Assembly: GCA_015039315.1 (NCBI GenBank)
Contig: WIDE01000168.1
Coordinates: forward strand, 1 to 47,403
Reading direction: 5' to 3'
DNA length: 47,403 bases
Source of the DNA: Clavulina sp. PMI_390
Lineage: Eukaryota > Basidiomycota > Agaricomycetes > Cantharellales > Hydnaceae
Both the position numbers and the translations under genes were made by a program. Numbering within the stretch: the stretch's first letter is position 1; each line of letters opens with the position of its first letter. This document shows positions 31,501 to 43,614 of this stretch, one piece after another. The notes beneath the pieces are model-generated. The model ran no database searches. It had not been told where the DNA came from and saw only the letters and a program-made list of their open reading frames with translations.

Positions 31501-33159
31501 TTAGCGACCAGGGAAGAAGGCGTCGTCTTCGGACGTCTTCCTGCTCCCGCTCAATGCGCTCCCAGGACGCTCCAGACGACCCCCGATCCCGTAGAGCGCC
31601 GGCTGCGGAGTGGAGATCATGATACGACGACCATCTGCACCAGGGATTGCGGTGACGAGCTCCGACTTGGTCTCATACACACCATGGTGCATCGTAGACT
31701 GCGGGCGCATGAAGTTTGTCGCAGCAGCGGTACCTGGAGAGACTGGGGGAGCAGGGATATAGCCCTTGGACGATGACTCGACAATGGAATCTGTGTCAAC
31801 GGTGTAAGCCGAGTCACGGTCGCTGCTTGCGCCCCGGAGGCCAAGCTCGAGGTCAAAGTCGGACTCAGTGCGGGTAGTCTTGTGGACCATGATCTTCTCG
31901 TTGAAGCCAAATGAGGACTATGGGGTAAAACATGGTGTCAGCTAACGGTGAAATAAAAAGACGCAGTATTTCTTACCCTCTTGGTGCCAAAGTGGTCCCG
32001 AGAGTCTACGGTCGACTGACCGCCGGAACGAGACGAAAGACCCAGCTTCGACTTGAGGAGTGACATGAGAGTTGTGGGACCATCGGCCAAGCGAGAGGCA
32101 CCCGCGAGAGTGTTAGGGTTCGAGCCACCACCGAACAAGGGATCACGGCAGTTAAGCATCGCGAGGAGTGACTAATGCAAAAGGTGTCAGTACGAGTTGG
32201 ATCTGAGAGAAAAAAATGCTCTGCTTACGTTGGAGTACAGCCGCCCGAGGACAACACAAAAGACAAGGTGGCGGTTGTCCTGGTAGGAGTAGATCAACGC
32301 CAGCTTGATCGCTGCGCAGAAAACTGGAACAGCAGCAGACTCGATGCTGAGGCGGATAAGGCGCAGCACGACAGAGTCAGTATCCTTGAAGCCAGTCTGA
32401 GACTGCCAGAGGATGCGGACGAGCGTAACGCAGATGAGGATGTCCGCGAGGATCGAGCCGATGAGCCAGAAGCCGGGGAGAAAGTCACGAATGTACTTGA
32501 AACCCTTGGTCTCGATTGCCTGTGATGTAACGTCAGTACTGGTGGGGGACTATGAGGAAGGGGCTATACGTACCAAACCACCAGTCACAATGGAGAACGC
32601 GCACTGCGCGAGAGTGATGGCGGCGATGATGATGGGCATGGTGTACTTCTTGCTCAGCTTCCAGATGCGGAAGACAAAGAAGAGTTGGACGAGACATGAT
32701 ACTAAATGCGCGCGTGGTCAGTGAGGATATTACAGCCAAGTAGGAGGAATATTGGACGTACCGATGCCTGACCCGATGGGGACCATGGCCCATGTCCAGG
32801 GGAGGTCATGAATCACGTTCACGTCGCCCCATGCGCTCACTAGTACAACCCAGCCAGAGTGGGTGACGCAAGCCATGAAGAACGAGTCGAGGATCAAGGT
32901 GGTGTAGACGAGGACTTTGATGTATGTGAGGTCTTTCGGGAATCGGATGGAGTAGATGTAGATTTGGAGGAGGAGAACGCCGTATAGTGCCCAGTTGAAG
33001 CATTGTGCCAAGAACTAGAGCATCAAGAGAGCTGTTGAGTGACATGATGATCGCTTAGACGACGTGAGTAGCACTTACGAAAGGTCCCAGCACTGTTGAG
33101 ACATCGATGACTGCTGAGGGAAGGACCCCATATGGTAAGGTGATGTGCTCGTGAGCCAT
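31501..33159 (-). CDS. DUF6534-type seven-helix membrane protein
   Basis: Six exons from the start: 33079-33159, 32762-33014, 32574-32701, 32229-32519, 31977-32171, 31501-31917; 454 residues. About seven hydrophobic helices fill the first 280 residues, e.g. CFNWALYGVLLLQIYIYSI, VYTTLILDSFFMACVTHSG, YTMPIIIAAITLAQCAFSIV, FWLIGSILADILICVTLV. The conserved block TDSVVLRLIRLSIESAAVPV and SNSLLAMLNCRDPL before the tail is typical of this large basidiomycete family. The cytoplasmic tail is long, Ser-rich and acidic (KTTRTESDFDLELGLRG, DSA YTVDTDSIVESS). The family has no assigned biochemical role; a signalling or sensory function is only a guess. The ATG opens MAHEHITLPYGVLPSAVID. Confidence 0.88.
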
Positions 33160-33888
33160 GGGTCAAATCTATTGATGATTGGGGTACAAGAGGCAGAGAA
33201 CGACGAGGAAAGAGGAGAAGGAAGAGACCAGAAAACGAGGCAAAGGACACAAGGGAGGATGGTCTAGGAAAACCAGACCACCCAGACCGCGCATTGCTTT
33301 TGAGGAATCTTAGTGCGGACATAACGACTTGTTCATGCATTCCGGCGGCTGAATTGACTCGTCGAAGAAGCATGAGTTGCCAAGCTGGTAACTAACCCCG
33401 CTGTCAAAGATACGGAGGCTTCGTCGGATGAACGTCAACAATCGCGAACCCTTGTCTGTCAACCTGGCCCTAACCTCCATCGAGTCGAGCTAGAGGCGGG
33501 CTTGAGCATCGAGAAGAGGTCGACTCTCTTGTCAAAAGTAGACAGCAGAATACTCCAGGGGGCTTCTTAGGACGGATATATCGAGCTCTTCTCCTGACGG
33601 AGGCACAACAAGGTTGCGCGGCGATTGACGGCCCAAAGGCGAAACTCCTCACGTGAGAGCGGACTCAGATTTACATGCTAACAAAAGGCAGAGCGCGATC
33701 GCGGTTTGCATCGCACACAATGTCCCAAGAAGAGGAGTAGAACAATCGTGTCATTGTCCTTTAACCCCGAGCGCAATAAGGGAGTGATGGGAGATGGAGA
33801 CGATAGCCAAACAGCGGCAAACACCGCGCTGGTGAGTGCCTCACAACATGCGCTGTGCACTTTCCAGATATTCTGAAGCAAGATACTG
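33160..33888. other. Intergenic, divergent spacer
   Basis: About 730 bp between the divergent DUF6534 and F-box genes. Short ORFs are unsupported. It should hold both promoters; I see no clear TATA. Confidence 0.45.
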
Positions 33889-35321
33889 ATGGGTGCAAAG
33901 CGCTGGAGGTCACGGCTATCAGAGATACTCAAGGTATGTGTGCCCAGCACCGAGTGTGTCACTTGACTGTGCTCAACCAAAATTTTTGGCGTCCGCCCCA
34001 GCCACGACCTTCATCGTTGCTTCAAGGCCATTCCCCGGTGGAGGCCACTCCAACCTTGTCAGGACTCCCACCTGAGATCTTGTTGATTATTATCGAAAGT
34101 CTCGAGTTTGATGCTGTGCCCAATTTTGCCCAAGTGAACCGGCGACTGCGTGAGCTGTCGTCGCGACGTCTCTGGTCGCGGCTGGTGATTCATGACGATC
34201 TCTGGAATGGTAGTCCCAACTCGCGGCGGAGGGATATCGTTCGTCAATGTCGAGCCGTCATTTCCGACATGAGTCCCTACGTCGCGTATCGGCAATTCGT
34301 CACTCACTTGGACGTGCACTTTGGTTCCGATATCAGCAGCATCTCTCGCTGGAGTGCCGTTAAACGAGTCGGCTGGTCCGATGTCACGCATGCCTTGAAG
34401 GGTGTGCTCCTCATACTTCCATCCCTGAAACGTCTGTCCATTCGCCTGGACTCGATCGGAGAAGAGAACCACCAGTCCATCATGGCCATGCTGGGGGAGG
34501 GCGCATCCTGCTTTCCCTTCCAGCTCACGGACTTTGTTCTCTATCACACCCCAGAATCGTCCCTCCTTCCCTTTCTTGCTTCCCAGAGCAGCATCGAAAG
34601 TTTCCGGATGGTGTGCAGCTTGTATAACTCAGCCTCGGCCGATTTCTGGAGGTCGGTCGCCTTACCAAACTTGGCCAATGTCGAGATCTTTTCGTACATG
34701 GCAGGAGCGGCACTTCGTGGGCGCCACGTGTCTCGTGTACACCTCACATACTTCCTCCTTTCAAGATTCCTCGAATTCGCTCAGGAGGCTCCGACCCTCT
34801 ATACCGCTGAGGAGCTCGCAACTGTTCATGAGCTATCCATAGAGTGTGTGGGTCTGGAAGAGGACCTGCAGGAGTTCATGGCGGTCCTTCACCACATGTG
34901 CATCTCCCCACACGCTCTGACATCATTGGTGATCGCATGCAACGCGTGGCCAGCAACCCAAAGCTTCCCCACCGAAGTTCTCTCAAAATTCCCCCAACTC
35001 AAGAACCTCGAATGGAGACTCGTATTCGGAGAGACATGGAATGATGACATGCATGATGACTTGCTCACAGTTTTTGCACCTGAAGCCGTCAAGGCTTGCC
35101 CAACTCTAGAGAGACTTGTGTTCGTCAGCCATTTTGGCACCACACGCTCGTTCATCCGCAGTGGTACAAACGCACGCCAACTGTGGGGTCATACTGAGCA
35201 CACGGAACCTGCGTTTCGCGACGCTTGGGATCGAGAGTGGGTTATAGACCGGATGCTCGTTCGCGATCCCGACGATTACGACGCAACTGTGCCGCCGCCC
35301 AAATGCAGCTGTGCGCGTTGA
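33889..35321 (+). CDS. F-box protein with LRR-like body
   Basis: Probable SCF substrate receptor; target unknown. Two exons: 33889-33933 (MGAKRWRSRLSEILK) and 34002-35321, joined by a 68-nt GTATGT-CCCCAG intron; 454 residues. The ORF reads open through the intron, so an unspliced longer start is possible, but splicing uses a true ATG and a perfect donor. F-box near residues 35-75: LSGLPPEILLIIIESLEFD, FAQVNRRLRELSSRRLWSRL. Leu-rich irregular repeats follow (LILPSLKRLSIRLDS, FPQLKNLEWRLVFG) and the family-typical end AVKACPTLERLVFVSHFG. The gene ends with PPPKCSCAR. Confidence 0.84.
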
Positions 35322-36408
35322 AGACGCTGTACTGTGTCGAACGTGTTCTTCTTTAGGCTGGATCAGTCTTAGACTGTTGAACGGATGGAAACGGTTGACA
35401 GCAGCATGGCAGTCCTGAGATATCCACAAGCACCAACCGCTTATCTTGTGATAGACTACCAATAGCTATATACATTTGCTTTGTCGCTTTATGATAGTAA
35501 TTAATAGTAATGGACGATGCTCGGTTTATTCATTTGCGGCCAGAAACCTCATATAAGTTTCATACAGTTCAGATACACTCTAGCTCGAGGAGATTCCATA
35601 GCAAGATTAAACCAAGCATGAAAATCACAAAGACTGGCCAGCCAGAACCTCGAGATCAGAGATGAGTCAGAAGCCCTTGGGTGACGACAACGCCCAGTTG
35701 ATATGCCGAAGCGCTTGAACACATTGAGAATGTCTTGAAATGTGATGAGACTTGTCGGAAGCTTTTCTTGATTGTCTCGGTGACCGAAGTACCGAACGTA
35801 CCGAAGCCTGAGAGGGCGCTTAGCTAAAAGCGGTTCCTTGTTATCGTTCTTTTCCCGCAATGGTGTTTATGCACCCTGGTCCCACCACACTGGCGTTCTT
35901 TCACGACCTTCCTCTTATTCAACTTCATTCTAACTTATTGGGCAGAAGAGGACCCCCTCTGTGCTCAGTATGTGGCTACCAGTCTGTCTCCCTTCTGGGG
36001 TAATGGCTACCATGACTATCAACGTGTTTCCACACTCCGTGAACCCCGATTGAATTCAATAATTGGGGCTCGTTTCCACATTTTCTTGTCTCGCCCACAA
36101 CCTTGGGTCAATGGTAGCATTGATTGTTTACTGGATTAACCGAATATCCCTCTATGCCACAGGGACCTCTACATTTTCTCCGCCATAGGGTCCCAGTGCT
36201 ATTGCTCGAGGAACTGATTAGATGTTACACGCGGTCCTCCCGGAGTGTTGCCATGCCCAATCTCTTGGTGCTCTCATAAGGATCAGTTGAGAACGTAAAA
36301 AGACCCAAGCTTGCCCTACTCCGGCCTTCCTCCTGCCAAGGACGACTGCCAGAGTTTTGCTGGCTAGCTTCGTATACCACGAGCAGGCTTTGCGTTGCAC
36401 TTCTTTTT
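35322..36408. other. Intergenic, no gene recognised
   Basis: About 1.1 kb. A minus-strand ORF (35549-35860) and several shorter ones lack splice and family support. The right part is the upstream region of membrane-family gene B. Confidence 0.45.
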
Positions 36409-37764
36409 ATGGAGATGTCCAAGCGCTCCCGACTGATTTTCTTCGGCTTGGCGTTTTTGGCGCTGAAATTCAATTGGCTGTTGTCTGCCTACGCCCAACA
36501 GGTCATTCAAGACTCTGATGCTGGCGGTCCTACGTTTGACTCCACCTGGATTATTGATGACAATGGGCTGAATTCTGGAGGAATCGCGCGCCGAACAGAC
36601 GTGAATGGTGGAAAAGCGACGTTCAAGTTTACTGGTGAGAGCTGAGACCGAGGGCGGGCTGCTGTTGACCAACGCTGACACTACTCTCGATCGTCTCAAT
36701 CGTTGTGTGGTGGCCTTTTCAAGGCAATGCGATCGGCATGTATGGGATGACCTATACCAACGGGGCGAAATTCACTTTCACCGTTGATGGCACCAGCACG
36801 CAAGACTGCACGTGCTGGGAGGAGAATACTTCCTATTATTATTTTCAGGTCCTCGTTTGCTACATGAGTGGACTCAGTGAAGGTTCGCACAGTCTAGTCG
36901 TTACGCATGACGACGAGGATGGGTTGTGGTTAGACCTGGACTTTCTCAAGTAAGTGCATTTCTATCCTGTCGCTTAGCAGGGGTTCTGAATAATCAATGA
37001 ACGACCCATTTCTTGATAGGATTTACAGCAGTACCGTGACTTCCACGTAAGTTAGGATTTCTCCACTCCTCGTTTGTCGGCTAACGATCGGCTACGATTC
37101 TCTCAGAACACACACCACATCATCAACACCATCCTCCCCTCGCACGACCACTTCATCAACCTCCACAACGACCTCTACAACAACTTCCACCTCTATCATG
37201 ACTTCCACCACAATTCTTACCACATCTAATACAACCTCTACAACCTCCACTGGTATCCCCTCTACGGTGGATGGATCGATGTCCCTTGCTTCCCTTTTCA
37301 ACATGTCATCCACGTCGGCTTCCTCCACGTCTCCTACCTCCCTACCTTCTTCTCACTCTTCTCACACGGGTGCAATTGCGGGAGGGGTAGTAGGAGGGGT
37401 AGTGGGTCTCGCCATTGTGATAGCAGCGCTTATACTGCTAAAGCGGTATCTCCATCGTCCACAAACAGACTCTGCGCTTTATGGGCCTGCAGGTGCGCTA
37501 TACACGCCCTCGTATGAGCCCACCTTAGGCCCGAGCAGCGATGGTACACTATCAATGTACCCCTTGGGAGGTCCAGCGTCGTTGCAATCATCCACTACCC
37601 CTTTGTATAGTGGTGGGTACTCGGGACACTCGGAACCTCATTCAGCAACGCCCGAGATGAGCCAGATAACCTCTCCATATGGCAACTCTCGGGACGTTGG
37701 ACAGGCAGCAGCTTTCCCTGTCTACTCTACGGTTGACCGGAGAGACTATCCTGCAGAACTATGA
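36409..37764 (+). CDS. Single-pass receptor-like membrane protein, family member B
   Basis: Four exons: 36409-36634, 36724-36949, 37020-37046, 37107-37764; 378 residues. Signal peptide: MEMSKRSRL then a Leu/Phe-rich core ending SAYAQQ. Ectodomain landmarks: FDSTWIIDDNGLNSGG, FKFTG-NAIGMYGMTYTNGAK, DCTCWEE, VLVCYMSGLSEGSHSLVVTH, LWLDLDF. The stalk is the longest of the family, over 80 residues of almost pure Ser/Thr, likely O-glycosylated. Gly-rich transmembrane helix about 249-272 (AIAGGVVGGVVGLAIVIAA). Tail: SALYGPAGALYTPSYEP, SMYPLGGP, YSGHSEPHSA. Same intron phases as members A, C and D. Confidence 0.85.
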
Positions 37765-38240
37765 GGAGCAAAACTCAGGTGGAGGCTTCTGTATTTTATT
37801 TGTGCGATAACCTGCTTCATTTTGATTTATGTGTGAGCATCCCCCTCGTCCTTTTGTCTCGACTAGTCGTCACATCTCGTTGGTCTACCGCTACAATAGA
37901 GTCGGTCCTTACCTAGTAGAAGAGGTATTTCAATACTGAACTCAAAGAAGATAGCCCGACCTTGACATCGAGTGCATTAGCGCATAGGTGCGATTCATGC
38001 AACACTGATTGAATCGTTCTGAAATTTGGGCCCGCTGCTTGAGCTTCCCCTTGTACTTATACTTATCCTGAGATTGTGAGTGAAGATTGATGTTTTCTTG
38101 ACCATAACGCACCCGTGGGAAACGATTAATACATCTGAAAACGGGCCCGAAAGCTAATTGCGCCAGGCAACACACTGCACTGGCATTCAGGCTATTTCCA
38201 CCTTTGAGCTTGCTTAAGAAACTCCATGATGCTTGTGTAG
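37765..38240. other. Intergenic, no gene recognised
   Basis: 3' flank of gene B and left border of the broken F-box gene. Only short unsupported ORFs. Confidence 0.45.
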
Positions 38241-40328
38241 CCTCTTCCTACCGAATTATATGTTGAGATATTCAAGTCTCTCGCCCGCAATGAATATGCA
38301 TCAATTCTTGCTGCCGACTCAACCGGTCACAACCAATCTAAACGTGGTTCTCGCCTCTCGGCTGCGCTTTTTCCGTACTTGCTGGTCTCTCGTACATGGT
38401 AAAGAGAGATAGAAAACGAAATGTACGGCAGTCCTCGGCTTCTTGGGCCAGCACAAGTAGTCTTGTTCTCGCGCACAATAACCACGTCGTCAAGAGGTTC
38501 GCCATACTAAACCAAATCGCATCGGGCGATAAAAATAGGCTCAATCATGACTGTCTGTCCATATTTAGGCGCTCTCGTGAAGCTTCTTAATATACGGCTA
38601 CTCAACATGGACACCCTATGGCCGTCTCGTGATTCGAGAATACACATGACAACAGCCATTCCGATGGTCGGATCGGGTACGTTTAGGTTATTTCTTAGAA
38701 GCTTTTTTATGAACCCTCAGTGCTCCTAGGGGACGACGGGCGTCTTCTTCGTGGATTCTCTCTTTTGATCAGAGCCGCGCTTCTTGCCATGCCTAACCTG
38801 AAGTCTTACCACCTCCAGATCGGTGAATACAGAATACCGACATTTCATCGGCATTTCTTCACCTGCGAAAACAAGTTTGCTCCTCCATTTCTACCAGCTG
38901 ATGCTCCTTTCAAACTACACACGTTCTCGTGTAAGGGCCTCGGCGTGAATTCGCTCCTCATCCGCTTTCTCCGAAGTCAGCCCGGCATTACTGACCTTCA
39001 TCTTTGAGATGCTCCTACCAACTTCCTCCTGAGACCTAATGTGCTTCCACGACTGGAAGTTTTGGCAGGTCCTGAGCCGCTCGTGCGGCGCCTCGCGCTT
39101 GAGCGCCCCGTGCAAGCGCTCGAATGTACTAGCCGCTTGGGTTCAGCGGAGCTGCATGGCCTAATCAGATCGCTTGCTAGTTCACCTGTACCTATAAATC
39201 ATTTGATTCTACCCATTCTAATGGACGTTGGGATAGAGGACACATTGGAAATGGTGGCCTCTTCTCTGATATCGATCTTATCTCTCGCAATCTCGGAATA
39301 TTTTCCTGTGGGTGGAATACGTATTGAATCCCAGGTATGAATTTCAAAACTCTCAGGGAGTTTGAAACGTGAGCCGACATCGTCTCCAATAGGGGCTTTA
39401 CAAACTCTATCTGGAACCCAAGTTTCAACGGATCATGGCGTCATTCTCGCATCTTCGAGAATTAGCTCTCCCAGGACAGGGTATCCCGATCAGTCATTTT
39501 CCTCCACGACCACTTACTCCTGGGGTTCTGTTCCAACCACCTCCCCTCGCTGTTCCTATCGAGCATGACGCTTCGTTGGGTAACACCACCGAGCAAACTT
39601 CAGATCAAGACTCGAGTGGAACCGAGGGAGCAGAGGTCTCACCAGACATCTGAGGAGGTCCAGCATGCCCCATCCCCCCGTTAACTACACCTGATACGGT
39701 CGATGAGGATATGATTTGGGACGAAGTTATTCCCGCTAATAATGCTGGATTCAATGGCTCATTCGTGTTTGATATCGACGACGACGACGACGATACATCC
39801 GAGGTTGCTGAGGTGCCAATACCTTTGGATATGGGACCAACTCCTGTACAAACACCCCCTCATATTGGGCCAGTAGATCTCATTGCTGATGGGAATGAAG
39901 GAGGACACGAAGAAGCTCTTCAGGCGCACGGACAATTCGGTCCAGAACAGTTTGCTCCCCCTCCGGATACGCTTCCCCTCGTCCTCATCCCTGAAGCGAC
40001 GGTATCCACTAGAGACCTCGCCGATTATGCTCGTGCAATGAAGGAGGATAGGGAAAACTGGGAAAATTACCGACGCGAGAGCGAGAAGCTTGAGAACGGT
40101 TATCAGCTCGAAGTCGGCCCGACAGAACTAGAAATCATCAATTTCTGGGCGATAGCCTGCCCGACACTGGAACGGGTGGCTTTCAAACAGACCAAGCAGC
40201 GGTACACGGTGTGGAGCAAGTCTCCCATCTGTGGTGATTGGTCAGCAGATCGTCTGCCTGCGGACGTGAATCATAGTCGATGGGCATATCTCAGGTCGTG
40301 TGAGTGGCCTGGCAGAGTCGAAAACTGA
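38241..40328 (+). pseudogene. F-box/LRR-like gene, disrupted by nonsense codons
   Basis: The F-box is readable at 38241-38398: PLPTELYVEIFKSLARN and SAALFPYLLVSRTW. A second exon ends GSG at 38676 (donor GTACGT) and joins in frame to 38738: GDDGRLLRGFSLLIRAALLA, MPNLKSYHLQIGEYRIP. The frame then meets TGA at 39005-39007, after which it continues with convincing family sequence (DAPTNFLLRPNVLPRLEVLA). A second in-frame TGA at 39651-39653 separates two ORFs of the same frame (…AEVSPDI / GGPACPIPPLTTPDTVDEDM). The end carries the typical WAIACPTLERVAFK. The region between exons 1 and 2 is unclear, and a TAG directly precedes the F-box segment. It is convergent with gene C. A shorter copy lies at 43105. 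Confidence 0.6.
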
Positions 40329-42205
40329 GAGACGGCGGCAGAGAAAGGATATGCTTCCAGCTGCTACTGGTGCAGAGACCCAAAGGGACAGTTCATTTTG
40401 TAATCCTATCGCAATCCAAAGGACTTTGCCCATGGATAAAGCAATCCCTCCCAGCGATAAATAAATCAATTCGTTGTTGTTCTCTTAGTCCGTGAAGGTA
40501 TTTGTAGATAATACAGAGGAGTGCCCACAGGAAGTTATAACACTAGACGAGAGAAAATGTGTCCTAGCGTTGAGCTATTCAAGTTCAGAATTCTCTATCT
40601 CTGGGAATTACAAATGGGGAGGATGATCATTGCCCTGCAGTGGTACTCCAAAAGAAGGTCCCCAATGCTGGTTCGCTACATCTCTGATTCCAGGACTGGC
40701 TTCATATGGTTCAGAATACCCTGAGTACCCGTTTGGCACTATGGGGGGCGATCCGGGCACCTGCGGCATGGTGCTGGGAGTTCGTTGGGGGTATAGCGAG
40801 CTAGTTGCCTCGCTGGCTGGGACATGGGTAGTTGCGTAGAGGGAGCTAGGCGGGCGGTAGAGTGCACCTGCGGGCCCATAGAGTGGGGAATCCCGGGTAC
40901 GCCGCTGTCTTTGTCGCCTGAGCAGCAGGATAGTAATGATCACCGCAGCGATGATGATGCAGGCACCTCCAGCTGCCCCTCCCGCGATCGCACTGACGTG
41001 AGATGAGCGGACGGTAGCCTTGGCCAGGGCAGTGGTACTTGCAGTGCTGAGTGAGAGAGTTGTACTTGGTGCGGAGGTGGTCGACAGTGACCCATTGGAA
41101 GAGAGTGTTGTTGTGGTTCCTGTTGTGGACGGCGAAGTGGTAGAGCTCGAGGTTGTGGTTTGAGAGGCCAAGTCTCCAGTCGCCGAGGCCTTGGAGGCCG
41201 AGGAGGTAGAGGTGGCTTGTGGGGAGGACGAAGACGATCTGTGGGACCTAGATAGAAAGTCCAGCAATCATTGTCAGCAGTAATTGCGGGCATTGCCTAG
41301 TCGTGGCAGTTACTCACGAAGTACTAGTTGGAGAGGAGGAAGCGGAGGTAATTCTGGAGAGCATAAAAAACCATCAGCGCACTTGGCTATAGCTTCCGTG
41401 GCTGGCCTCCAGGTAGTGTGTTCCACTTACTCAAGAAAGTCCAGAGCTATCCAAAGCCCGCTAGCATCATTTTGTGTAATGACCAAGTCATGAGAGCTGG
41501 AGCCATCGAGACCATCAATCGAGCAGAGGAGCACTTGGAAGGTCCATACATCGCTATCCGCATAGCATGTACAATCTTGCGTGTGACTTTCGTCGACGGT
41601 AAAGGTAAACTTTGCACCGTCGCTGTGGGTCACGCCGTACACGCTAACTGCGGTGCCTATCGAGTCATATCATCTGCTTCAGAGGGGATTTAAACTCTAT
41701 CGCGGTAGTATTAGCTCTCACCAGTAAACGTATAAGCAGCTGTTCCCTGAGGAGAATCTGTCACGTGTTCAGTGCCACCATAATTGTCTCCATTGGTAAT
41801 CTCCGACCAGGTGAAGTCGTATGTAAGCTGGGTATCTTGCACGATCTGCTGGGCAGATATGAGAGATTGTGATAGCGCGCCCAGCTCGAGAAGAATTGAC
41901 CGAAACCGGCCGCGAGTGACTGCAGTTCGCATCGTTAAGGAGTGAGTGGAAAGAGCGAGGGAACGCGGTTCAGATAAGACGCTGCTTGTTGTAACAGAGG
42001 AAGTAAAGAGGGACGTTCTATCGCCCACTGCTGCACGTGGGGTAAAGGCAGACAAAAAAGCCCAACGCGGGCTAGCAATGGGAAATACTGCGCGCCAGAC
42101 GATGTGGGGGTCTTCCACCCAGCCTAGTGGTGGTAGAGAGTCGGAAATCGTTGCTGAGAGGCATTTACCAACTAAAAAAGATTAGAATTCTGACATCAAT
42201 ACCCT
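38610..42205. repeat. Segmental duplication, copy 1 (F-box relic plus gene C)
   Basis: Sequence from about 38610 to 42205 is related to 43105-45215 in the same orientation. Similarity covers the end of F-box exon 2, part of exon 3, then (after a stretch missing in copy 2) the interval 40490-40607, all of gene C, and about 270 bp of its upstream region including CTGAGAGGCATTTACCAACT. The upstream similarity ends near GAATTCTGACATCA. Confidence 0.75.
40608..41932 (-). CDS. Single-pass receptor-like membrane protein, family member C
   Basis: Four exons from the start: 41722-41932, 41431-41656, 41318-41353, 40608-41247; 370 residues. The ORF extends upstream of 41932, but MRTAVTRGRFRSILL matches the start of member D and gives a signal peptide ending SLISAQQ. 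Ectodomain: LTYDFTWSEITNGDNYGG, TFTG-TAVSVYGVTHSDGAKF, DCTCYADSDVW, QVLLCSIDGLDGSSSHDLV, LWIALDF. Ser/Thr stalk, transmembrane helix about 242-265 (AIAGGAAGGACIIIAAVII), tail SPLYGPAGALYRPPSSLYAT, SSLYPQRTPSTMPQVPGSPP, YSGYSEPYEASPG. Close tandem paralogue of D. Confidence 0.87.
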
Positions 42206-43104
42206 GGACCCGCTCCTAATGGAAAAGGCCCTCAGCGTGAACTGGATAGACCGGAGGATATCCACCCCGCGCTACCCTGGATCGGGAGTTACTCAGTCCG
42301 ACTACTATACAGATATAATGAACAATTCAGTCATGCGTCATAGCGACCTCGCTGATTGAATTGATTCTTGAAAGATCCTTAGCACCTAGCCAAATTAGGA
42401 CTAGAGAGGCCAAAGCAGTAGCTGAAAACTGTTCGTATTGATTGTAAACCCTAATACCGGCGTCTGGATATCCCAGAAAGAGACTGAAGCAAGAACATCA
42501 AAAGCAAACCGCGCCGTCTTTGGGCCAAGGGCGTGGGAATAATGATTTATCACACGTTATCAGCGTCTCATGAGCGACCATTGGGCGAAAACCAGGATTT
42601 ACATGAGACTGATTTTTTTTATCAGCTCACGAAAATCTTCCGAGACATTATTATGATATTTTCTAATGTACTCCTACATAAAAACCACCCCACCCCGGGG
42701 GGGAGAAACAACACGAAATTGTGGTACCGGTCAAAAGCCTATTTTACCAGGGATTAAGACAATAGAGGGAAACCAAGACACCAAAACACACCCGCTTTGG
42801 CCTCTATATCGATATGGAAAAAACAATTGCGCCATTTGGATGGCTATGCGGAGAGGAAACTTGCCAGAACTGAATGCCATTCTCAAATACCACCTCCAAA
42901 GACTAGCTATGCCTTACATCTTATCAGCGGATCAAAACATCTCTCCTATCGAAATCGAGGGCATTGTGTTCGACCCCTTGAATGATACGTAGGCAATGGA
43001 GTCTTCTGGGTGCTATACGTTACGTGAGGCGAGTTTCTAATCCCCTCTCCCCTTTCCTGCTTCACTATCACATTTCCCTGACTTGCCGCTCCATGAGATA
43101 CCCT
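42206..43104. other. Spacer between the two duplicated blocks, no gene recognised
   Basis: About 0.9 kb of AT-rich sequence with short ORFs (for example 42666-42992) that have no support. It contains a short C/G run (CCCCACCCCGGGGGGGAG near 42690) of unknown meaning. Confidence 0.4.
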
Positions 43105-43504
43105 GCAGAATCCTCGTCACTCGAGAGTACTTGGAAACCGAACCGTTTTGATGGCCGGATCAGGTACGTGTTACTTACTTCTAACTGAGGACAATTTAGG
43201 ACCTTTCAATGCTCTTAGGAGACGACAGGCGTCTTCTTGGAGGATTTCTTGCCTGATAAGAGCCCTGGTTCTTGATATGCCCGACCTGAACCCATAGCAC
43301 CTCCAGATCGGCGAAAACAGCATACCGGCTTTTCGACCGGATTTCTCTACTTGAAGAAAGTGAGTATTTCCCCTCGACTTTACGAATCACTGCTCCCTTC
43401 AAACCCCAAAGCTTTTTTTTTCAAGGCTCTCAGCGTAAATTCGCCCCGTGTCCGCTTTATTGGCAGTCAACCCAGCATCACCAGCCTTTATTTCCGACGA
43501 AAGC
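43105..43504 (+). pseudogene. Truncated copy of the F-box/LRR-like gene
   Basis: About 43105-43190 and 43220-43450 align with 38615-38680 and 38735-38930. It keeps the exon-2 end (CGAGAGTACTTGG ... GCCGGATCAG|GTACGT) and the exon-3 start (GAGACGACAGGCGTCTTCTT). A one-base deletion relative to copy 1 near 43240 and a TAG in CCCATAGCACC break the frame. About 1.6 kb of the gene present in copy 1, including the C-terminal half, is missing. No F-box is left. Confidence 0.65.
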
Positions 43505-43614
43505 TATTTGCGGATAGTACAGAGTAGTGTCAACAAGAAGGCATAATACTTAACGAGAGATAGGATGTCCCAATATCGAGATGTTCAAATCCAGAAGATT
43601 ATCCGGTTCTGGAA

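Noticed and set aside
33848..33888. Start of the F-box gene at ATG 33848
   Set aside because: That frame stops after 13 codons; ATG 33889 joins in frame to the F-box exon.
42685..42710. C/G run as an origin or regulatory palindrome
   Set aside because: Short, isolated and imperfect; nothing around it supports a function.
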